Below are positions 23,920 to 34,189 of a DNA stretch of 64,000 nt, piece by piece. This DNA comes from Adiantum capillus-veneris. Its lineage: Eukaryota; Streptophyta; Polypodiopsida; Polypodiales; Pteridaceae. The notes beneath the pieces were generated by a model. The model was not told the DNA's origin. It saw only the letters and a list, made by a program, of their open reading frames with translations, and made no database searches. How positions within the stretch are numbered: the first letter of the stretch is position 1; every line of letters begins with the position of its first letter. The stretch lies in assembly GCA_014529385.2 (NCBI GenBank), contig CM043957.1:67599503-67663502 (forward strand). Reading direction: 5' to 3'. The position numbers and the translations under genes were made by a program.

Positions 23920-25065
23920 TGTGAGCGGGATGAAAACACACACAGCGCCTCTATAACGACCCGACACACACTCTTGGGAAGATACACACACACACTATGG
24001 GGCACCACTCGGCTTAGACAACACACCTGGCCGAGACAGGGAACACACCTCTAGAGTGAGAGGAGAGAGACTATCCACTTGCCCACTCCACACAGACACA
24101 CACACACACACACACACACCCAAAAAACTCAGCTCAAAAGAGGAGAATTTCTGATTTTTAGATACAATTGAGCTTGGGCCAACACCAATGGGGCAAATAG
24201 CTCACACAATATGGGTAAAATAAGCCAGATACAATCACAAATTGGAGAAGAAGCTTCACTCACCGGAGAAGATTACACAGAAAAACAGCAGAAAAAGAGT
24301 GAGGAATTTGGCAAAATGGATAGCGCCATCGCGTCCAGAACGGCCCAAAACCCCAGTCTACAATGTCAAAGTGCTCAAATCCGACCTCATATGAGCAGTT
24401 TACGGCCAAAACAGGCTCCAAAAACCCAAAAAACACACCTGCGGCTGTTCCTCCTCTCTTCTCCACGTTTTTTCTGGTCTTCTCTCAGTTTTTTCAGTTC
24501 CCACACTTTAGCTTTATTAGTTGGGCACCCTTGGCCTTTTAGATGACCTCAAACGGACCCCGAACAGGCCAAAAACTGACCTCGCAGTGCATAGTTGTCA
24601 CCTTTTTTCATCATTCGCACACTTGGCACTCAGCTTTTTTCCAATAATGCATCTCGCCACCACGTGAAGTGGCCCCAAAAATTGGTCCTAATGATGACCT
24701 TTATGCATAACTCTCACAAGAAAACACCCACGTTGTGTCCGTCCTCATCCGCGTACAAATATTGACCTCGTTCGCCCTCCTGACGCCACTAGATGCCATC
24801 TGACGCACATGCTGACTTCACGTCGTCGGCCCGCGGATAGCTTCCTCGAGAAGTTTTACGCGCTACCAACTCCTCCTTATTGTAGAAAAAACACACTGGT
24901 ACTGGTAATAGTGAAAATCGATGCACTGTGTACACCCTGTCCTACCTGTACACATGTGGGCCCCACATAACCACCTGGCTAAGGAAAATGGGCTTTCCTT
25001 TATTTGATGCACCATGCATGTATATGTACATATACGCAATACCTTGCTCCAAAAAACTCCTGACA
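23920..25065 (-). repeat. Gypsy 5' LTR (1146 bp)
   Basis: Pairs with 16335-17474. It is six bases longer because of an expanded AC repeat. Its outer edge at 25065 is followed by CCGT, matching the CCGT before 16335. Confidence 0.95.
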
Positions 25066-25105
25066 CCGTGATGGACGTTTGCATCATAGCTATTTGGTAC
25101 TAACA

Positions 25106-25879
25106 TAATGTCGATACGCAAGGAAGCGACTCGGGATGGGGCACAAAGACTTAATGAGATTCTCAATTTCAAAGAAGTGAACCTAAATAATTGTTCATGT
25201 ATCTACAATAGCAAATCAACCACTTCCTAGTCAGAAAATCAGCCTATGTCCAATCTCGCCAATCTAGGTCATCATGCCTTTTCAACATCCAAACAAATTT
25301 GGAATGCAATGAAACTTAAGGAGAGGTGTTACAACACCTAAGGGCACAATCCTACCAAGTTTTACAGTCATCTGGGAAGGTACATAAATCATGATCCATC
25401 CCAAAAAAAAATGTATAAAAAATTGAAACAAAACTACACGGAAAGGTTCCCTTCAAGCTTAGAAACACTCTTCCAAGGTCAAAACATCAAAAAATAACAA
25501 TTTAAGACGTCAAAACAATGAATTTAGCTCACAGACTAGACGTTGCAAACCACCACCGATGATTACACTTAAATTAAAGAGCAAGAGACAAGGAACACAA
25601 TGTGCTATTCGGAATCAAATTCTGATTACCAGACAAGGAGAACTTTCAAAACTAAGGGTTTTGACTTATAAACTTGGGACCCTTACCCACGGCCATTGGC
25701 CACTTACAAGGCTTGTAGGTTCTGAGTGGGTAATAGAGAATAACAGGCTAAATTACAATTTGAGAATCATCCATTGCAAAATTACAAGGCTTCTTTTGGA
25801 AAAAAGGATTGAATACAACAAATCTTGGCGTGTATCCCAGCTTGGCTTTAATGTGACAGTCCTCTCTATCCACCAAACA
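25106..25879 (-). repeat. Probable 3' LTR of the unrecognised family, copy 1
   Basis: On the minus strand a polypurine tract (AGGAAGGGGGGAA, 25892-25880) is followed by TGTTTGGTGGATAGAG, a typical LTR start, 230 bases after the end of the copy 1 coding frame. The far end is uncertain because the copia element begins near 25105 and may have inserted into this LTR. No second copy is in the window. Confidence 0.45.
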
Positions 25880-25892
25880 TTCCCCCCTTCCT
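25880..25892 (-). other. Polypurine tract of copy 1
   Basis: AGGAAGGGGGGAA directly before TGTTTGG on the minus strand. Copy A at 45.0 kb and the stub at 46.4 kb have the same arrangement. Confidence 0.6.
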
Positions 25893-26122
25893 ATTTATTG
25901 CACATCTTCGTGCAATTGTATTTGATTGTTGCCTTTAGTAGTTTATCAGTCTTTTTTTTCAGTGTCCCTATGAGTCGTTTGAATTTCTCTGTGCGTGCTT
26001 CAATCTTGTTTCCAGCTCTATGAATAAGTTATTGTTGAGAGTGCTTTGATATGCAATATGCCGAGCTGGTAAGTCCTTGGTCATGGGATTAAATATGGAG
26101 GAGTCAACTTCAAAGAATCTTG

Positions 26123-29100
26123 TCATGAATGCTCCTCAAAGGTTTGCATGTAGTGTGAGGGCAAAAGCATGACTCTTGCATATAATCCCATGTTGATGTC
26201 TTTGTTGAGAACTTTTGTTTCCATATTCCAACATAATCCTCGCGTTCCTTCTAAAAATACTTGCCAAGGATGCTCCACTGCTTCAATATCATTGAAGGTC
26301 GTTATGCAGGTGATTAGCATCTTTGCAATCTTTACAAGCATCTTGAATGCAAGATCTAGTACTTCCTTCATCATGTTGATGACTCCTTTGAGTGTAAAAA
26401 TCATATACTTCTATGAGGGGAGAAGGTTATTGTTTGGCTTTGCTATTATTTTGGAGTCTATTCCAGGATCGCCTTCTATTGATGGGACAATAGATCAAGT
26501 CGATCCGAAGATGCTATGGAGAATTTTCGTAATATCTTTCATCTGCTAGACACGGCTCAAACCATTTCTTTTGCCAAGTTTTGTTAATTCTTGATGATCG
26601 TTGGTACCTATATAGTAGTTATAGGAACATCCCTGTAATCACCTTTGTGGTTAGGCTTGATGGTAGGCAACATTTTTCTTTTCCATAAGAGAGCCTCCTG
26701 CCTCATCAATGGAAGTGCGATCATTTCATGCCCTAGATTATTCACCACTTTGTTAGGTGTGATCATGAGAAGAGTAGCTAACTCCAACACCTTGAGTTTA
26801 TATTGCAGATACTCCTTGTGTGAAGGATCCCTGACTTCTGATATCCACCATTGAATTTCATATTTTGTAGTGTCAGAGATTGATGTAGTGGCTAGATCTT
26901 CAAACTCGTGCATTGTTGTTTATGTGCTTGTACTTGGCATATTTTCATGGTGAGTTTCCAATGTGAATTGTCCCTATCCTTCTGTTTGAATGACTTCTAC
27001 AGGGGTTGGCTGGGCTTGCTTTGGCTGCGTTGCACTCTGAGCAACCTTTGCCTTGGATAGTTGTTTTTGTAGCTCTTCAATCTCTTCATCTTTAGCTTTT
27101 TGTAAATCTATATGCCCTATTGTTAGGATTTTCCTATCGTACTGTTCTTGAGAAAGGGTAGTCTTTAGATCCTGTACCTCTTTTGTTCACGAGGTTGGTT
27201 TAGCTAACATACTTGTTGAGCTTGGCATCTCTTGCAAGGCTAAGAGCTGTGTAAGAGTCTTGCTCACCGTTGCATATGACTCTCCGAGCTTTTCATTCTG
27301 ATGCCTCTCTTTGGTAACTCTTCCTCTAATCGTTGCTGCTCTAGCTGCAGATTTTTGTTTGAGTCATTGAATGCCTAAACTTCCTTGTAGTAATAGGCAA
27401 CATTCTCTTGTTCTCTCTGTAATTCTGATTGGAGTTGTAATTGAAATTTTTGTAACTCCTCAATCTTGTTTTGCAGCTCCATATTGTATCTAGCAGCTTT
27501 GGCTGCCTCCTTATTGGTGTCTTCCAGCTCTAAGTTCCGCAGGTTGTAGAGTGCTCTTTGTCATTAAAATTGGAGCTTGATCTGGTCCAAATGTACATTG
27601 ATGTCAAAAGACCTGATCAATTGTGCCCCTTCATCTACCACAGCCTGCAAATGAGGTGATCTTGGCTTTTGTTGATCTTTTTGACCTTGATCAAAAGTGC
27701 CAGCCTCAATTGTCATTGTTTCTTCCTTATATGTGCTTCATGAGCCGTTGGAGTTGTGGTGATCTTTGGTATTGTTGTCTCATCTTATTGAATTGTTTGC
27801 TTTGGTGACAACACTTTGTATGTTGTTTGTTCAGGAAGGTCCATAGTGCATTCCTTTCTCTCCTTTTCAACCTCTGGATTAGCTGACTCTTGAGTAGGGG
27901 AAGGTATTTTTTCCTCAATTGGTGATGGCATGTTTTCTATTTGATCTTCAATATTGTCTAAATTACCTTCCTCTTCTTTGCTTTTTGCTTTGTTAGTGTT
28001 GTCCTTCTCCTTTGCTTTAGTAGACTCATCAGATGATTCAAGATCATTGACGCGTGGGTGTTTTTCTTGTTCTCTTTCTCTTTGTTCCATCTTGCATTTA
28101 AGCTCATTATGAATTTGTTGCATCATCTCGTCGGTAATATTCAGATTTTCCACTACCTCTCTTCTTTTCTGCTGTTTGATTCTTTCTAGAGTTTCAACTT
28201 TTTTGTGTTGCAGTGGCATGTCCTCCTCGTCCTCTCTTTCATCGCCTGCCTCCGTTCCAAGACTTATTTTTTTGTTGTTCTTTTGTTGGTGAAGTCTTTA
28301 CCTTTGTGCTTGAGCTTCTTCCATCGTCCTCTGTGCTTGTGTAATTGGAATTGCCTCTGCTTCCTTGGTCAATCTCCTCTTTAGTCTTGTGTGTCTAATT
28401 GTAAACTCACTTTCTTGTCCCTCCCCTGAAGACTAATACTCTGAGGGAGTTTCTCTATCCTTTGATTTTGCTTCATCATTGTTTGGCACATGTGATTTTG
28501 TTGCCTTGCTATTAGTGTCATGTTTTCTTGAGATTTACCTTGTTTGCTTTATCTCTGGTTGCGTTTTTGTAGATGGTCCTACCATTGGCTTCACCGCTCT
28601 TTTGGATTTGTGGATTATATCCAACTGTGCTTCAGCATGTGGTAATTCATCAATCATGCGCCTAAAGCCTGGTAGGCAATCCTAGTCAGCATTGGTCGAG
28701 CATTCATATATGACTTGCTTTTGTGAATTTCTTTGATGTTTGCTTCCACTATATTGTCAAGGATGTAGTTGCCAAAGTCATAGTTGACCACTCTTCTTTT
28801 TTCCAACCCCATTGCCATATGCAACATTGGTTTCGTATAGCGCGGTGGCTTTTGCACTTTGAAATGTTGATGTATCAACCATAGTGGCAGCTCTATCTTA
28901 GAGTAGATTAGATCTTGATAGGTCAGTTTGTGTCCCCACTGCTTCAGAAATTCCTTGTCATTATCTATTGCTTTGGTTTTGTGCAATAGTTTGTGTGTTC
29001 CGTGTTGCAGGGAAGAGCTTTGTTGATTATTTCTACAGTGATTTTTACATTAACTGTATCTCTGTCCTTGTCAGATAGAGTTGCTTCCCCATTGTACTGA

Positions 29101-29303
29101 ATAGAGCTAATAAGTTCATGGGCTCTTTGAAAATCTATTCCCCATGGAGGTAGTCTTAAGAAATTGTCTACCTGTAGACATTTTGCCCCTTCTAGTACTT
29201 TGGATCTTTGGTGTAACGTCCACAATTCCTTTAAAAATAGGGTGGCCTTCACTATCACTCCATCTGATGCTTTGTCATCAAAACTAATATATAACCAACC
29301 CAA
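26123..29303 (-). pseudogene. Unrecognised two-domain retroelement protein, copy 1 (most complete)
   Basis: Order on the minus strand: N-domain (29303-28654, with LFLKELWTLHQRSKVLEG, FLRLPPWGIDFQRAHEL, ISSIQYNGEATLSDKD, GHKLTYQDLIYSKIELPLWL, DFGNYILDNIVEANIKEI, MLTRIAYQALG); Lys/Glu-rich middle (28219-27785); Gln/Glu-rich coiled-coil stretch (about 27.6-27.0 kb); a Leu-rich part (26913-26608); C-domain (26404-26123, KIAKMLITCITTF, HPWQVFLEGTRGLCWN, RVMLLPSHYMQTFEE). Several frameshifts break it. The N-terminal end is cut near 29.3 kb. I know no family with this layout; gag-like function is inferred from the LTR setting. Confidence 0.65.
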
Positions 29304-29572
29304 ATGATTTTCTCATATTAAACTGATCATTTAATGTGGGAGAATAAATGGGAACAAGGTTAAAATATAGACATGTGCTTTTAGATCTATCTCAACATGG
29401 GGCCAATGGTAAAGGAGTCCAAATGAGAGATGGTATGTCAAAGAGCAAGGCTAGCTAATGAAGCCTAAATATCTTAGGGTAAGTTTCATTAAAGGCCTCC
29501 AAAGGTTAGTGTTAAAAAGTCCTTGGACCTTAGGTAAGCTAGGATTGAGCCTGAGGTGTGGGAACCCGGGAC

Positions 29573-29750
29573 AAGCTTGAGGTACTTGACGTTCTTGATG
29601 ACTAAGGTGCTTGAGGCGCTTGTCGTGCTTGATGACTAAGATGCTTGAGGTGCTTGTCGTGCTTGCCGACTAGGGATCCTGAGGTGCTTATGGAAACACT
29701 AGCCAGGCTTGAGGTGCTTTGTCATGCTTGCTGACTAAGGTGCTTGGGGA
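29573..29750. repeat. Minisatellite, about 34-bp units, five copies
   Basis: Units of the form GCTTGAGGTGCTTGTCGTGC followed by TTGATGACTAAG recur from 29573 to 29750 with point changes. The fourth unit is the most degenerate. Confidence 0.8.
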
Positions 29751-29867
29751 TAAGGTGTGCAAAACTCAACAATGGTCCCTACAACAAGGGGGCGAGCCCT
29801 ACAAGAGGGGGGATGAGAGAGAACACACACACCCTCACACAAGGCAATCTTGGTACAAAGAAAGAAA

Positions 29868-30082
29868 AAGGGACACTTGTCAAGTTCCTCCTCATGTTGC
29901 ATGTGCCTAAAGCCTATTGGTTGGCCACCCAAGGGGTCCAATAATTATTTAGAAGATTTAATTAATTGTTTTTGCATTATCGTCTTCTCTCTCAAAGGGG
30001 AAAGGGGGACACTTGTCCCAAGAGTACCCTTGTTGCTTGTAGTGCCTCTTGCTTGTGATTGGCTAGGCCTAGAGGGGTCCAA
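29868..30082. repeat. Imperfect 80-bp direct duplication
   Basis: GGGACACTTGTC, then a G/T-rich stretch, then GGGGTCCAAT occurs at about 29869-29942 and again at 30006-30082, each beside a run of G residues. Confidence 0.6.
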
Positions 30083-30155
30083 TGAGCTTCAAGCATGAAC
30101 TACAAGGGGGGGTCAACCAAGGAAGCTAGGAACATACTTGGGGGGGGAATACTCT

Positions 30156-30158
<3 letters not shown>

Positions 30159-30192
<34 letters not shown>
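30159..30192. repeat. (AC)17 microsatellite
   Basis: Pure AC repeat inside the putative LTR. Confidence 0.95.
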
Positions 30193-30194
<2 letters not shown>

Positions 30195-30859
30195 ATTGTG
30201 CATTGTGCAAAGTGCAAGATCTCCCTCTCCTTCTCCAAGCAAGTAGAGTGGTTGAGAGCCTACACCAACACTCTTGGCTATGGAATGCAAATCCAACCAA
30301 GAGCCATGCTTCAATGCTTAATTTTCCATCTTCTCCATCTTCATTACCATGCTATTATGTATGCTAGCAAGAAGAGTGATGATAAGTGAGGAACTAATTC
30401 TTTCTCCTATGAACTGTTTCTTCTTCCTCTTCCCTACCCTCATTCCTTTCTAGCTCTCTCCACCTTCAAAGGTGTTTGAGATTGAGGCTTGTGATAGTTA
30501 ATGCTTTCCACAAAGTTTATGTTATGCTTGTGATGCATAAAGCTTTACATCTTCATTGCATCACTTAAGTTACAAGGAACACAAAGATTGTATTGTAACA
30601 AGTCTCTCTTGATGGGAGAAACTATAATACAAAGCCTATTGGAGGGGGGACCAACTCCACATAAATCCGGTCCTCAACTGTTGTCATGTTCTCTAAACTC
30701 TCTCTCTTGCTAAAGTATTGTTCATGCCAAGTTAACTAAATGCTATTTTTATGTTGTTACCATGAATTATGTTCACCCGCTATGCTCACAAAGTAGTTTC
30801 ACAAAAGTACTTTCTCTAATTTCCGCTACTCTCAAGTTAATAGGCCAATTCCATTACAT

Positions 30860-30871
30860 TGGTATCAAAGC
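30860..30871 (+). other. Primer-binding site, initiator-Met type
   Basis: TGGTATCAAAGC, one base from TGGTATCAGAGC. It marks the start of the internal region of the element whose gag is at 31263. Confidence 0.7.
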
Positions 30872-31262
30872 ATTTGGTTTCTCTTTTCTTGCTTATGAAG
30901 AGAGATCCTTAAGTAGCCTATAAATGGTTGGTTTTGTTAATTATATTAGGGTAAGTGGGACTAGATCGATTATCGATTTTGTTGAGACCACTATGTGAGA
31001 TATGGTGCACACCTCGGGAGCTTTTTAGACTTTCCTAGGGCTTTACCATTATTGAGCCGTAAGAATTCCAAAAGGAGCTAGCCCACGACAATTTTGCAAT
31101 ATTAGACCCACTTCACTACTCTCTATAATTAACCACTTTGAGCGTAGGTGCCAATTTTCAAAGGCTAAGAGGAGTTGAAAATAAGGTTTTGAATTGCCAA
31201 AGCAGACACTAAGTAAGTACACAAATTTTGTTAACATGGCTTACAATAACCAAGAGAGTAGA

Positions 31263-31960
31263 ATGAACATTTATAGCTTTGATTTTGCACATGAAGCCAA
31301 AGTTACTCAACAACTTCACGCTTATGGAATTTCCCTTTCTCTTTGAGAGGAGAGAGAGCTTAGGTGGCCTCTTGAAGAGGACCCCAAAAGAATAATCTCT
31401 CCCATATGAGAAGAGGACTCTAGAGAGAAAGAAAGAAATGAAACTTTAGGTTCCTCTGAAGATGTGGCTCCACGTAGATGGCGGTCTAGATGATCACCAA
31501 CTCTTCCCAAGAGGAAAAGATCAACACACAATCCTTCTCCTTGTCATTCCAAAAGGGAAGAGAGGAAACCAAAGGAAGAAAAGGGCAAGAAAAAGGTCAT
31601 CCTCTTCTCCTAGTTCTTCACTTTCCTCCTCTTCTGATGAAAGATACGGCTATTCTCCTAGAGAGTACAAGAGGGGAGGACATTGCAAATCATACCCTGC
31701 ATGGCGAAGGTCACAAAAGCGCAAGAAGTTCAAAGAAGGAGGAAAGAGTATCTCTTTTCTAATCTATGATGGAGCCTTTGGTGCCACCTATTAGCCGTCA
31801 TCCATCAATTTGATGCGGCCTTTGGAGACGAGGGCTTCACAAAGTCCTCCAAGCTACACCATGTAGCTATGCACTTCCATAAATCGGTTGTCAATGGTGA
31901 GCTAGCCTTTGTGACAATGGAAAAGCCCCAAAGACATGGAAAACTCTACGAGCTCCCATC
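31263..31960 (+). pseudogene. Retrotransposon gag, N-terminal half
   Basis: Starts with MNIYSFDFAHEAKVTQQ at 31263 and has several stops. A charged region rich in Arg, Lys and Glu and a Ser run (RSSSSPSSSLSSSS) lead into the gag core: KKFKEGGKSISFLIYDGAFG, then after a frame change QFDAAFGDEGFTKSSKL and HHVAMHFHKS. This wording matches plant Ty3/gypsy gag as I know it. It is cut at about 31.96 kb, where minus-strand copy 2 of the unrecognised family begins. Confidence 0.65.
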
Positions 31961-32009
31961 ATGAAGTAGTTTCAACTGCCTTTGTTTCTTTTGCTTTGGT
32001 CTTTTCTAA

Positions 32010-34165
32010 ATCCACTCCGTTGCTCTTTGACATTGTAATTGTAGTTTGATTTGCTCCAAGTGCTCATCAATGTCAAAAGAGTTGACCAACCACTTTCCTT
32101 CCTCTACGATGGCTTTGGAGCTAGGAGACATTGTTTTTGTCTTGGCCGTCTATGATTTTTTAGAGGTGCCTTCTTCTTCTTTATCTATCCTCTTCTTCTT
32201 ATTGTTCTTTTTTCCTTGATCCTGGGGTGCTGATGGGGTTGGCTTATTTCTTAGGCTTCTCCTTTCTCTTCCCCTCTGCTTGAATTGTGGATGGTACTCC
32301 AAGCATTTTCTCTGATTTTTCTTTTGGTATCTTTGTGTTTGCTCATTAGTTTCTTGGTTTGGCCTTTGGTTTATCAACTCTTGAGCCAAAGATAGGGTGG
32401 TTGGTTGATTTGAGTTTGGTGGAAGGTTATCAGTATGGATTTCTCAGGGTTCCACACCGTCCTCCTCTCCGGTCTTTCCCTCTTGTCCTTGTTGTGCGGA
32501 GATTGTTTCTTTTTAGCCTCATCTTTTTCTTGAGAGTGGGTGGATTCATCCAATGATTTGAAGTCATTGATTTTCTGCCTTTTAGTATCTTGTTGTGCTC
32601 TTTGTTCTGATTTTCACTTGAGCTCTTTTTGAATCCTTTTCTTCTTCCCTCTTGTCCTTGTGCTCTTGCTGAGATTGTTCCTTTTTAGCCTCATCTTTCT
32701 CATGAGAGTAAGTGGATTCATCAGATGATTTGAGGTCATTGGTTTTCTACCTTTTCGTATCTTGTTGCTCTCTTTGTTCTGCTTTTCATTTGAGCTCTTT
32801 TTGAATCCTTTACCCCCTTTTTTTGGCAATTTCCAAGTCATCTTTGGCAACTCTTCTTTTGTATTGCTTGATCTATTCCAATCTCTCTGCCTTCTATTAG
32901 CCCAACGACTTGTCTTTGTCATCTTCCCATTCATCATTTGCCTCCGCTCCCCAATTTTTCTTTTCTTTAGTGCTCTTTCTGCGGAGTTCCTCTCTTTGAG
33001 CTTGTGCATCTTCCATAGACCTTTGTGTTTGAGAGATCGGTATATGATCACTTTTCTCAATAGATCTTCATTTCATGCATACCCAGTGGACCATGTATTC
33101 CTCCTATCCTCATCATCCTCTTCCTCTTCAAAAGTTTGGTCCTCAGAAGGAGTATCCCTATTCTTTGGCTTAATCTCCCAATTGAGCTTTATGTCAGACT
33201 TCGTCTCCTCACTATCCTGTTTCTTCCTTTTGGAGCTCTATCCAGCTCCTTTCTTGGGGGGTTGCACTGCTAAGGGACTTGCCAATTGGTTTAACACCAT
33301 GCTTTGACCTATGTATTAATTCCAATTGTGCTTCGAGAGAGGGTAGCTCATCAATCATGCCCAATTCGTGGTATGCAATTCTTGTTAACATTGGTCCTCC
33401 ATTCATATAGGTCTTGTTTTTGTCAGTGTTCTTGAGTGTTTCTTTGACCCAATTTTCTAAAATGTAGGTGTGGAGATCACACTTAATCATTCTTTGCTCT
33501 AACAGTCTGATGGCCATCACCACAACAATATGAAGATTGGGTTTAATGTATCTAGGTGGCTTCTAGACCTTCATATGCTATGCAATGACACACAATGGTA
33601 CTTCTATTTTTTAGTATACCAGATCCTTGTAGGTAACCTTGTGTCCTTGTTGCTTGACAAAAGCTTTGTCATTGTCTATAGCTTTGGTCTTTAGCCGCAA
33701 GTTGTGGTTGCCAGGTGGCATGTGTAAAGCTTGGTTGATCATATCTATAGTGATTCTGACTTTTACCATCTCACCATCCTTATCCATTAGGGTAGCTTCT
33801 CCGTTGTATTGAATTGACAACATCAATTCATGTGCTCTCTGAAAATATGTACCCCAAGGCTGTAGTCAAAAAAACATGTCCATTTGAAGACACCTTATCC
33901 CCTCAAGCACTTCCTGTTGTTGATGTAGGTTCCAGAGCTCCCTTGGAAAATTAGTGGTCTTCACTTTAGTGTCATCAGTTTCTTTGAATTGTCCAGTGAA
34001 TATGTTGGCAAGTATTCGAGCAAGCTCCTCCTCTAACACATGAGCTTTCTCGTTTGATGAAATTTCTATCACAGCCTCTCTACGGTTTGATTGTAACATT
34101 GGACTAGACAAAAGCCTGTGAGAAATCATTCCAAAAGTTGAAGTAGGATCTGGTATTAGCACTGA
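32010..34165 (-). pseudogene. Unrecognised two-domain family, copy 2 (N-domain and middle only)
   Basis: N-domain: ISSNEKAHVLEEELARILAN, FPRELWNLHQQQEVLEGIRC (34162-33866), SIQYNGEATLMDKDGEMV, KTKAIDNDKAFVKQQGHKVT (33826-33611), MNGGPMLTRIAYHELGMIDE (33523-33212). The middle (33060-32150) is strongly basic, rich in Lys, Arg, Asn and Gln, unlike the more acidic middle of copy 1. The coiled coil and C-domain are missing at the 32.0 kb end. It lies between a gag and an RNase H of opposite strand, so it probably inserted into a gypsy element or replaced its centre. Confidence 0.65.
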
Positions 34166-34189
34166 TCCTCAAAGCACCAGATTGAAGTA

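Larger units (their letters stand above)
16335..25065 (-). mobile_element. Ty3/gypsy element with two near-identical LTRs
   Basis: Length 8731 bp. LTRs (16335-17474 and 23920-25065) begin TGTCAGGAG and end CTCACA on the minus strand. CCGT flanks the element on both sides (16331-16334 and 25066-25069), a likely target-site duplication. The pol order is protease, RT, RNase H, second RNase H, integrase, with no chromodomain. This fits the non-chromovirus plant group in which Tat/Ogre-like elements carry an additional archaeal-type RNase H. I counted about 19 substitutions plus a 6-bp AC-repeat difference between LTRs, so it is younger than the other elements here. Confidence 0.9.
11427..25105 (-). 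mobile_element. Ty1/copia element split by a nested gypsy insertion
   Basis: Order on the minus strand: 5' LTR remnant (25105-25066 and 16334-16253), Met-type primer-binding site (16250-16239), gag, protease, integrase, RT, RNase H, 3' LTR (11648-11427). Integrase before RT is the copia order. The gypsy element at 16335-25065 sits inside the 5' LTR. Coding parts have many stops and shifts, so the element is dead. The outer ends were set from TG and CA termini and from matching of the two LTR halves; no clear target-site duplication is visible for the copia itself. Confidence 0.7.
29335..30853 (+). repeat. Probable 5' LTR (about 1.5 kb) of a gag-bearing element
   Basis: The 3' boundary is inferred from CCAATTCCA at 30853 followed six bases later by an initiator-Met-type primer-binding site. 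The upstream boundary near TGTGGGAG (29335) is a guess. It contains a 34-bp minisatellite, an imperfect 80-bp duplication and an AC repeat. No matching 3' LTR was found in the window. Confidence 0.4.
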
